From contig JAKEKT010000055.1 of NCBI GenBank assembly GCA_021495925.1, positions 186,001 to 250,000 of the forward strand: a stretch of 64,000 nt of DNA. The letters are read 5' to 3'. Positions 36,445 to 46,139 of the stretch are shown one piece after another. This DNA comes from Diplodia intermedia (taxonomy: Eukaryota > Ascomycota > Dothideomycetes > Botryosphaeriales > Botryosphaeriaceae). Each line of letters starts with the position of its first letter. The stretch's first letter is position 1. A program made the position numbers and the translations under genes. The notes below the pieces were generated by a model. The model was not told the DNA's origin, ran no database searches, and saw only the letters and a program-made list of their open reading frames with translations.

Positions 36445-37131
36445 ATGGGCCTTTCCACAATCGTTACCCTGAGCCTGGGCCTCCTGGCCGCGCTCCCCGC
36501 CACCACCCTCGCCGAGTCCTCATCCTCGCAATACTACCGCCTACGCGCCAAAGTCACCGGTCCCAAGAACGACAAGACGCCCGACATCGACGGGTGGGCG
36601 ATCGAAGTGCAGCGGCTGGGCATCACGACGCGCATCCCGCCGGACGACATGTGGGGCGTGCTCTACAACGAGACGTTCAGCCCCAGCCGGGGCGGCGACA
36701 TCTTCTACACGCAGTCGACCGGCAACGCCAGCTACGTGCGCACCGACGCGCCCAACAACTCGGGCGAGGTGACGCCGTTCGGCTGGTACGTCCCGGGCGG
36801 CTACGCCCTGAGCAGCGACCAGATGATCGCGACGCGTTCGCTGGGCGCCGGCGTCCCCGAGACGGTCATGGATGTTGCCGCGGGCGACGGCGTGCCGTAC
36901 TTGGAGAAGCCCGGGTTCGATGCCACGTTTGTCGCGTGCAAGGAGGTGTATCGCGAGTGGGCCGTCGTGTATTGGACGGATGTCGCCAAGTTCGGTACCG
37001 ATGACATCTACAACCAGGATTGGCGGAACTGCACTGAGATCGAGCTCATTCCCGAGTGCACCACTGGCGGTCCCGAGTATGAGGGGTTGCAGGATACGGC
37101 TTGTGTCACTGACATCGGGACGGTTTTGTAG
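36445..37131 (+). CDS. Small secreted protein (228 aa)
   Basis: Start placed at the ATG at 36445 (CCGCCATGG context), because it opens directly into a signal peptide MGLSTIVTLSLGLLAALPATTLA; an upstream in-frame Met is only leader. The mature part starts ESSSSQYYRLRAKVTG, a pattern I associate with fungal secreted proteins of the DUF7907 type (beta-rich, unknown function). It has NxT/NxS glycosylation sites and four Cys, three of them in the last 45 residues. Single exon. Secreted; a role in surface interaction is possible but nothing in the sequence proves it. Confidence 0.72.
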   Translation: MGLSTIVTLSLGLLAALPATTLAESSSSQYYRLRAKVTGPKNDKTPDIDGWAIEVQRLGITTRIPPDDMWGVLYNETFSPSRGGDIFYTQSTGNASYVRTDAPNNSGEVTPFGWYVPGGYALSSDQMIATRSLGAGVPETVMDVAAGDGVPYLEKPGFDATFVACKEVYREWAVVYWTDVAKFGTDDIYNQDWRNCTEIELIPECTTGGPEYEGLQDTACVTDIGTVL

Positions 37132-37441
37132 CGGGACTACTGCACTCGTTGTGAACCACTAGTACTTAATAACTCTACGGAGTACGAAGAACAAGACAGT
37201 AATGGGCAACGCATTCATCACACAATTAGTCGTACTACTCAATGTATCATGAGATATTTGCGCATCGAGGGCCGTATATGCCAAGCGAGTTGACCATGAA
37301 ATAGCCCACACGTTGATAGATAGGGATATCGAGAGTATGGTAAGATCTGATAACACGGATTTCATGTTCAAGTTACCGAATTGAGCAGTTAAACATCAAG
37401 TACTACCGATATGCCTACCGCTAACAACCTACAACATGGCA
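37132..37441. other. Intergenic between convergent genes
   Basis: 310 bp with the 3' flanks of the secreted-protein and adenylation-enzyme genes; no feature recognised. Confidence 0.5.
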
Positions 37442-39291
37442 TCACTCCTCCCACCGCTCATACATCTCCTCAATCTCCTTCTCATACCTCGCCAACGTGC
37501 CCCTCCGATCCACCGACCCCTTCCCCAACCGCACAAACGGCTTCTCGTCCCCCGCCACAAACGTCAACTCCCTCCTCAACTTACACTTGGGCAGGATATC
37601 CCGATTCGCCTCCTCCACCGCCGGCCACACCTCTTCCACCACCCCGGGCCCCAGCCGATCCCCCGCAACCTCCAACAGCAAAAACGGCACCTTCCTTCCA
37701 TACCCGCCGACCAGCGCATGCCTGACGAGCGGATGACACCGCACCCTCTCCTCCACCTCCCCCGCATACATCTTGACCTCCCCCGTCAACACGACAAGAT
37801 CATCCGTCCTACCCCTATACTTCCACAACCCGGCATCATCCGCACACCGACTAAACAAATCCTTCGTCCGCCACACCTGCCCCTCCCCTCCCCCTCCCCC
37901 ACCCCCGCCCATCCTCTCCGCCGCGCAGAAGAAATTCGTGTATTTCTCACTCCCCGCCGACCTCGGTATCACCAGCTCATACAGCCCGTCCGCGCGCTCC
38001 TCGAACGACGCCCCGACGGCGGGGTGGAGGGCGATGTGGTCCCAGTGCTGCGCAGGCGGCTGCAATGTCGGCCAGTAGGACCCCTCGGTGCTGCCGATGC
38101 AGGTGCGCAGCGAGCCGTGCGGAGCCAGGGCGGCGCCGGCGGCGGGCGCGAGGGGGGCGCCGCCGAAGATGATGGTGGGGAGGGCGGTGAGGGATGGTGG
38201 GGGGGAGGGGGAGCGCCGGACGATGTCTTCGAGGAGGGCGGGGGGCACGAAGATGCCGTCAAGGGCGGAAGAGTGCTGGGTGTGGGCGGCGTGCAGGTGG
38301 GCGAAGAGGGCGGCGGTGGGGAGGGCGGTGGGGGAAGTGAAGACGGGGGTGGTGGAGAAGAAGAGGGCGCAGGGGAGGCTGATGAGGGCGCCGGCGAGCT
38401 GTGGGCGGGGGAGGGGTTGTTAGTGGGTGGGTGGGTGGCTGTGGGGGGACGGTGCGGGGGACGTACGTGGAAGATTGGGATGGATGCCCAGATTCGCTTG
38501 TTGGCGTAGAACTCTTTGCTCGTGGTCATGCCGTCGACGTCTTCTAGTAGGTTCCAGGTGTCGACCCGTGCCAGCATCTCGTTTGTGTACGGCACGAGCT
38601 TTGGGAAGCCGGAGCTGCCGGATGTGTGGTAGATGGCGACCTCGTCGCGGCGCGCTTCGTCCCATGACTTCTCGTATGGGTAGTGTTGCTGGGAGCTGTC
38701 GCCTTTGCCGAAGAACAGGTCTTCGAATGAAGGGACTGTCATGGTTGTGCTACCCTCGACTTGCTGTGGGATTTCTCTGACATACTCCGGCACAATGCCG
38801 CCCAGATCTTCGGCGTACAAGAAAACGCGGCAGCCGGATGCATTGGCGAGGTATGCTTGTGCTTCGAGAGAACCCATGGGGCTGGTGTTCAGCATGCGAC
38901 GGTCAGTCTTCATGGCTGCGACGAGGAAGAGAATGTAGCGCAGGTCGCGGGGACCGAAGTAGGTGAAGGTCTGACGAGCATCGTTTTCCTCGGTGGATCC
39001 ATCCTCTTTGCTGTTCTTCGAGTCTGCCGAAGGAAGGGATGCGACGCTGGAGGAAGCCGATCGCGATGATGGAGGGAGATGCTCGTCAAGCCAGTACGCG
39101 GTGCGATCAATGGCCGCGGCCAATTCGGCGTAAGTAATGTCGCGAAAGCCAAGCGTGAGGTCGGTGTCGGATTTTGGTATGGAAGCATACGTGCGATCGG
39201 GGGAGGCTCGAGCAAATTCGTCAATGGTAGTAGCTATCAGCCGCCGGCCGTAGGGGATGACCGGTTCAACTGTTTCGCTGTCGCGAGCCAT
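37442..39291 (-). CDS. NRPS-like adenylation-domain enzyme lacking carrier and reductase domains (593 aa, 2 exons)
   Basis: Exons 38467-39291 and 37442-38398 joined by a 68-nt intron. Start placed at MARDSETVEP (39291); an upstream extension to 39447 looks non-coding. AMP-binding motifs in order: YHTSGSSGFPK (P-loop, about residue 218), IFGGAPL, GSTEGSYW, VWRTKDLF, KYRGRTDDLVVLTGEVKMYAGEVE and a C-terminal KGSVDRRGT matching the A10 catalytic-lysine motif. This activates a carboxylate as an acyl-adenylate. The layout resembles fungal NRPS-like A-PCP-reductase enzymes, which normally continue for several hundred residues; here the frame stops about 17 residues after A10 and nothing downstream encodes a carrier or reductase. 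Substrate unknown. Secondary metabolism is inferred. Confidence 0.82.
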
Positions 39292-41133
39292 GGTGGAGTT
39301 GACACAGGCAGCTAAGGATGATTCAAGTCTAGGATCTAAATTAATGAAGAAATGTTTTCCGGGGAGGGTGTTGCATACGAAAGAGGACGATCGAAAGATT
39401 GTCTTCTTGGCTGCAACAAAGATGAGGTGGGAAATCGGGCTGGGCATGCTTTTGTAATATTTAGAGACGGCATCAGTCCTCTAGCTGGAACTGCTTAATC
39501 ACACCGGCCCCGCTTTAGCCAGATGCAACCAAATCGAAAAATGACTGCAAGATGATGCTGTCTTCTGACAAGCTGACGGAAACACGTCTGCAGATGACTG
39601 CGTGCCCCGTCAATTTTCCCGTCTACATCGAATTTGGGTTCACTGGCCGGCGAGTGGAGGTTACTGATGGCTATCAGTACCGAAATGCGATATGATGCTA
39701 CGCGTTCTGTAATGCTGACGTTACACATGGAGCAATGATCAACTCGAATCCCGGGATAGGCCCCGCATTGTCCTGCCTTAGTGCTTACGGTCTCCTTCAC
39801 CGTGGTTCAAGCCCGAAAGCTTGTCGAGTCTTATAGGTTCTTTTCTGATGGGGCTAACGGAGATTGACGAAGGGCAAATGTTACACAACGTAGGCTAGAC
39901 GTGAGAAGACCGGGAACAAGACGGACAGAAGCATTGAGATGATATCAGCTCGGAGCAAATGCAGAGACCAATCACCATCACCCCACCGTACCGTCCGTAG
40001 CGTCTGTCCAAGTGCTTACACTCTTTACTTAAATTTGCAAGAATGGCACGACCAAGCATTACTAAAGTCAGCTTCTGGCACCCTGGATGTGAAACCAAGT
40101 TTTCCATCGCACCCGTTTGGCCATTTGCCAGTGTCCAACCCACCAATGGAAAGCGAAGCGGGTATGTGCTGATCCAGCGTCGTCAGCAGTCCTCTATGCG
40201 TTATCGTGGGTCGCTAACCAGAATTGGGGCCCGAAATTGTGTTGCGTCATGGGAGTAAGCGTTGCAAGGATAGGGACCACTTGTATCCATAATGCGGCTC
40301 ATAACTTCAATCATATGACAAACCGCAATATACGTGTCGCGAGTGCAGCCAGGGAGAATAGAGTCTGTTTGGGGTTTCCAAATCACTACTGGGAGCTCGT
40401 GCAGCAGCTTCTCAGAGCTCGCCGGGTTACTGCGGCGTGCGGAGATTCTGATTGGTTGCCACCATTCACTGCACAGAATCTCCCTTAATCACGAAAAAGC
40501 CTTGCAACTAACGGGATCTGCTAATGCGGGTGTGACTCGAAGCATTATTTGAGTATCTCGCAAAATTGAGGCGTTGAATATCACAATCGTAGGGCTGGCA
40601 ACGACGAAGACAGTGGCGTGAGGCGACGACGGAGTAGTTCAGGGAAGCATCTAACCACTTAAGAAAATCTGACATAAGTCTAGTTGTTCCAATTGGCGCC
40701 GGGTCATCATAGTCCGGAGTGATCGCCCTTCCCGAGCGGTCGACCGTGCTGGCGGGGCAAGCTAAGTACATACCGCCATGGTGAAGACAGGGATGGCGTC
40801 AATCCATTAGTGTAACCCCAAACTTTAATTCAAGCTGCAGCCATCGACTCAGCCTTGGGGACAGACGCATTAAATTTGACCAAAAATGTGCAAGGCATAG
40901 ATCTGAGCTGTAACACGGCGTATTCTCATACACCCAGAACCCGAATGTCGGATGACGCACACATGATGAATGCTCGATCGATATGCGGCTTGTTCGATCT
41001 GCAAGAATTATCATCGCAATCCACTTTGTAGCTCAGGTACTAAGATAGATAACGTCGAGAAAGGATAACGATTACAAACGTCGGGACAGCCAGGCATGCA
41101 TGGTCATCAACCCACGTCAAACAGATGACACTC
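39292..41133. other. Intergenic (1.8 kb)
   Basis: Promoter of the adenylation enzyme at the left end and the 3' flank of the permease at the right. Only short overlapping frames without motifs. Nothing else seen. Confidence 0.5.
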
Positions 41134-43012
41134 TCATACTCCTCTTACCACACCATTTACCCTTTCGGATGGTTCCGCGCCGCTATATCCGGGGGAACCG
41201 TTGGTCTGAAAATCTCCCGGAGATGTACTGCTCGGCATCACCGACTCGTTAAGATCGTTGAGCGTCTCCCGCAGCTCATCCCAGTCTCCCAAACGAACCC
41301 ACTTTCGCCGCTTTACAATCTTGAGGCCGATGAACATCAAGAGCAACAGTCCGGGTCCGAGGTACTGATCCAGCGCCTTCACCGCCAGCTTATCCCTCGC
41401 TCTCCCCCCCGACGACCAGAGGCCGGCGCTCGCGAAAACAAACAGGATCGTCAGGCTCGCCACGAACGCGAACCACGCGAGCCACGGCTGCATGAACTCC
41501 AGCCAACTCAGGCGATCCTGGCGCCTCCACCGGTCAAACTTCCTGTACTGGCCGCGGAGCTCGGTGTGATGGGCGCGCAGCCACCAGTGGTAGCGCAGGA
41601 ACGCCAGCGCCTGCGACGCCCACACGAGGATGCAGCTGGTGGTGCCGATGCTCTGCAGGATCTCCTGGATGCTCTCGCCCGCGCCGGCGGCGTTGCTGGC
41701 GAGCGAGAGGAAGGGCAGCCAGGCGAAGAACATGGAGCCGATGATGGCGCGCTGCGGGACGCCGTTGTTGTCGACGTCGCCGAACGCCGCCAGCCACCGC
41801 AGCAGCGCCGACTTCTCGTCGCGCTGGATGCTGGAGCCGAGTCCGTACAGCGTGCGCGACGCCACGAAGAGCGCCGAGTTGGCCGCGCTGAAGGCCGAGT
41901 ACAGCAGGCACGCGTTTATCACGCCCCCCAGGTGCGCGATGTTGAATCGGTCCGTCGCGATCACCGGCAGGAGGTGTGTGGCGCTGTTTTTGTCGCTGCT
42001 CGTGTCTGTGTCTGCCCGTGCCGTGAGACGGCGGGTTGCGGTGTCCGTGCAGTATGTTGAAATGCTGTTGCCAACACTCCATTGATCGTAGTATATTGCC
42101 AGGAGGGGATCTATCCATTCAACATTCAGCAGCATGCTGACGATGCTCAACAGGTAGATTGACAGTACAATGAAACTGATGTTTTTGGCAGGGGGTTTGA
42201 GCTCCCTTGTGTCTTTGGCCTCGAACGCCGTCATGGTTACTGATTCGATCCCCAGGAATGGATAAACCGCAAGATTAACGCCGATTCTGTATGTTTCGCT
42301 CATTAGGCTAAGAGACAAAAGGAGGGCTGAGATGACGTACAAAATAGCGATCCCGTTACTGCTTGCCACCTCGGGGCGGTGTTGAAAACCATCGTTGATG
42401 TCTGTAGATTCAAGGCTTGTTAGAGAAGTAGCTTTGCGTGAGGAAATGTCTTACAATCGTCGTAACAGACTGGCTTTTCTGCCCAACTCACGCCGCCGTG
42501 CAAACACAGCATGATAACAAACACCATGAACACTATAAGCAGCTTCAACACTCCTCCAAAAAGCTCCATGTAACCAAAGAGCTAGGAACAGATTAGCATG
42601 TGAGAATGTATCGAAATAGGTCATCACTTGCCCTGACTGTGTTGAAGTTGATGAAAAAGACCAAAAGCGGGCACAAGGCATACACGAGAGTCTCTGCAGC
42701 CTTGCTGTCGTTCCAATACTTCACAATCCCGCCGGCAGTGGAGATGAGAGCAGCAAAGGTAATGGCCCACGTATACCAGTAGGCAACACACACTACAACT
42801 GCGAAGTCACGGTCCACAAAGTGACGGACGAACTCGACGAGCGGATTCGAGATGGGCCAGGTGACGACCATTTCACTGATCCCTTCCATCACAGCGATGG
42901 CTACGACGCCGACGATGGTAAACGACAGGAGCACCGTTGCGGGGCCGCCGAATGCCAGGATCTCGCCTGCTCTCGTGGCGACGATGCCAATGATGGTGCT
43001 GATCGCGATCAT
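41134..43012 (-). CDS. Amino-acid permease, APC/YAT type (at least 589 aa, N-terminus unresolved)
   Basis: Exons 42638-43012, 42455-42581 and 41134-42401 splice in frame. The product is polytopic (about 11-12 helices): MIAIS...GEILAFGGPATVLLSF, VAIAVMEGISEMVVTWP, YWYTWAITFAALISTAG and later SRTLYGLG, typical of fungal amino-acid permeases importing amino acids with protons across the plasma membrane. The glycine-rich GTGLF motif of helix 1 is not recognisable (GIVATRAGE stands in its place). Upstream of 43012 is a perfect branch/acceptor (GCTGAC...CTGCAG), implying at least one more 5' exon, but no convincing cytoplasmic N-terminus is visible within 300 bp. The 3' tail is hydrophilic. It may be complete with an undetected exon, or 5'-damaged. 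Confidence 0.75.
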
Positions 43013-44271
43013 CTGCAGATTGTCAGCTGGCACCACTCCAAACCTTGCATAGCCGCCTCACAAAAATCTGCCATCTTCCAAGCTCGCGGCTGCGGCAACG
43101 AAGAATTAGCGCGAGGTTGACATGTTGAGAGCCTTGCGAAGGTACCTACTGCAGAGGCGTGGCACGCGGAGACCTCCGTCTGGCTTCGAAGGCCGGCATG
43201 ATTTCGAGTCGGCAAGTCAGATGGACCGCTGAGTAGGGGACACCGGCCTACTGCGCTCATAATGTACGGCTGTGCATAGGCCGGGCTGCGCCCGCAGGCC
43301 CCTTGCGTTTGGTTTTCAGCCCCCGATCGTTCTTCAAGGATGTGTCAGGGCAGGTGCAGCCGGGAAGGCAGCAGGCTGCGCCCGCAGGCAAAGAGGGGAC
43401 GGGAAGCGGGTCACACAAGCCTCACAGTGCTGCCTATCCGCCTGCCCGGGCGCATCTCATCACATTTCACATCCCCAGAGCCGCTTCGGCACGTTTACCA
43501 ACGCTTTTCCATCCCCTTTGTTAAGCATATATCCATATCGTTTGAGGCTAAAACCTACCCAGAGAAGATTAGCCTTGCATTCGGTCCAAGTAAGGCGCTC
43601 GACACGATCAAACCTGCCCTCCTATGGCTAGAGGAGCCCCAGCGTTGCCGGGCATGCAGCGCTATACCATCGAAGAGCACGAGTCCGGGTACATAGAGGA
43701 AAAAGCGCTGGAAAGCTTCCTCAGGATGCAGTTTGGAGCAAACAGAAGCTATGACATTAAGGTCTGGATTGCATTCCCTCAGGCGCAGCGCCGCGCTGAC
43801 AGTGGCACAGAAAACCGACGAGGCGAACTACGTATACTGGTCCTACTTGGCCCCCAGGGCTCTCAACAAGGTGCGCCACGCTTCTGCCTGGAATTTTGTT
43901 CTCGCTTACCCATGCCGTCCACCAGGATGAAATCCAGTAAGCCAAGCGTCGGATCAGCCGTTGGCTCCAGCTGACGGTGGCAGGATCATAAGAGGAGTAG
44001 ACGAGTAGGCTCACTCGAGCGGCAAGGCAGAAAGCGGGGTCTGTCGCACTGCGTATCGGGGATGGCGGGGCATACATATACATGGGGGCTGAGCGACTGG
44101 GGGCTGGAACCACAAGATAAGCCGTGGCACGCGATTGCAGCTGCGGAACATGAGAGACGAGAGGCTGTACTGCGGAAGGCGAATATTAATCTGATACAAA
44201 TCTTGGCCCGTACCCTTGTTCCGAATCAAGCTCGTGGGACTTGTGTTCAACCGGTCGGCGTCGCAGACCAA
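43013..44271. other. Divergent intergenic region with unresolved frames
   Basis: Lies between the permease and the CorA-type gene. Contains two copies of GGCTGCGCCCGCAGGC about 90 bp apart (near 43286 and 43378) and two plus-strand frames (from 43624 and 44062) that read plausibly for 60-115 residues. The second is in frame with the CorA-type gene and could extend it N-terminally. No family motif in either. Confidence 0.4.
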
Positions 44272-46117
44272 ATGGCCGAGGAGATCAAGCTGTTGCCCTT
44301 CAGCGAATATCCGCTCAACCTACCCGACGAATCCGCACTGGGACTCGACCGGTTCCACTACCAAGACCGCCTCATCAAACACATCCGGTCAATATCCGCG
44401 AAGAAAACAGTGAACTTTCGAGTCTTTGCATCAAGTCCGGATGCCGAGCTACCGACTCAACATATTATCGAAGACGAGCAAAACGCACGTCAAGCCATTT
44501 CCAGTGGATCCGACTGCAGGATATTGTTTGCAGCCCACCCGTCCCTCTTGACATAAGCTGACACCACAACAGCTGTTTCTTCCAGAAAGACTCGCTCCGG
44601 CCGTTCTTGATCACAGCTCCTCTGCTATGGGAGCTCTTGGACGCAAACTCATTACCTCTGCATTTCCTAGATGTCCTATTCGCAGTACACACTGAAACAT
44701 GCATTTCAGAAGAAAGCTACGGCAACGTGTTCCTGCAGACGACAACCGAGCCGTCTCTCTCCTTTGGTATTTAAACCAACCCCCTCTCTCGTCTCGCGCC
44801 ACGCCCAATCCTAACAACCCCCCACAGAACTCTCATACCAGTTCAAATACGCGGAGCCCAACAACCGCTCCCGCGCCTTCCCCTGGACCATCCGCCGGAC
44901 CGAAGTCTTCAACCGGTTCGAGACGACGACGCGCGAAGGCGGCGCGACGCGATGCACATGGCTGCTCTTCCACCCGAAAGAAGACTCGGCGCTGAGCAAA
45001 CGGCTGGCCCGCGCCGCCGAGCGCCCCGCCGAATGGCGCGCGCTCAACGCCAACCCGCTGCGCCTGCACATCGCCATCCTGGCCGCCTACATCGACAACT
45101 GGCGCGACTTCCTGAACGACATCGGGAAGCAGTATTCGGACCTCGTACGTCCATCTGTCCTGCCCTCCTCCCACTGACACCGCGCCGCGCCGCGCGCACA
45201 CACAACGCTGACGCTCGCCCCCTCGCAGAAAAAACTCGTCTGGACAGCCGACATCTCGCACGACGACGGCAACGGCAACGGCGGTGGCGGCGGCGGCAAC
45301 GGTGGCGGCGCCGGCGCGCTCTCCGAGGCGCTGAGCTTCCAATCGATGCGGTCGCTGCGCGGGCTGGAAGAGCGCGTGCAAACCGTCCCGGTCACGCTGC
45401 GGCAGACGGAGCGGCTGGTGCGGAAGCTGCAGCAGCTGGACCGCTGCATGCTGCAGCAAGCTTCGTACGCGCGCGCGGAGCACGACGCCACGGCCAACGC
45501 GCTGGCCGCCGTCGCGGTCAGGCTGGAGGGCTACCAGACGGCGGCGAGGGCGTTGGAGATGCGGATTCAGGGGATTTTGAGGCTGGTGAGTGGGTCCGTG
45601 TGAGTGGAGGGCGGGGAGGGGCGATGGGGGAGGGTGAGGGCGGTGCTGTGCTGACTTGTGGGAAATAGGTTACGGATGCGCTGAATGTGAAGAACCAGAA
45701 CGCTGCGGCGCGGGTGCAGAAGTTTGCCGCGGACAACCAGGCGGTCAGTACGGAGATCAGCAAGGGCGTGTATGCGCTCGCGAGGGATAGCGTCGACGAC
45801 AGCACGATTGCGCGGATCGTGACGCTGGCGACGCTGATATACCTGCCGGCCAGCTTTGTGGCGGTAAGTGCGGGATGAGTCGACCGAACCCGAGTGGTCT
45901 TGTTGCTGATGTGGTGTGGCGTCTGCAGTCGCTTTTTGGCATGAACTTCTTCGATTTCGACGAGGAGTCGAACCGCATGAATATGTCCAAGGATGCCTGG
46001 ATATACCTTCTGGTGACCATCCCGTTGACGGCGGTGACGGGCTTGGCGTGGTGGCATGCGGCACGGATACAGAGAATGAAACGTGCGTCGAGGAGAAGGC
46101 AGCCTCCGGATGTTTGA
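44272..46117 (+). CDS. CorA-like divalent-metal transporter family protein (501 aa, 6 exons)
   Basis: Exons 44272-44525, 44573-44766, 44828-45144, 45229-45585, 45669-45863 and 45929-46117, all GT-AG and in frame. Start at MAEEIKLLPFSEYP; an in-frame extension to 44062 is possible. Residues 1-230 are the soluble domain common to fungal CorA-like proteins (FRVFASSPDAELP, ITAPLLWELLDA). A long helical stretch follows, then two membrane helices at the C-terminus: IARIVTLATLIYLPASFVASLF and AWIYLLVTIPLTAVTGLAWW. Between them is the diagnostic GMN (about 443-445), the selectivity-loop signature of CorA/Mrs2/Alr channels for Mg2+ and related ions. A Gly/Asn-rich insert lies near residue 260. Stop is 22 nt from the stop of the convergent kinase gene. 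Confidence 0.85.
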
Positions 46118-46139
46118 ACGGGGGGGACGAAGGATGCCA

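Noticed and set aside
43272..43974. Plus frames upstream of the CorA-type gene considered as its 5' exons
   Set aside because: No splice combination gave a family-like N-terminus; the start at 44272 matches the expected beginning of the soluble domain.
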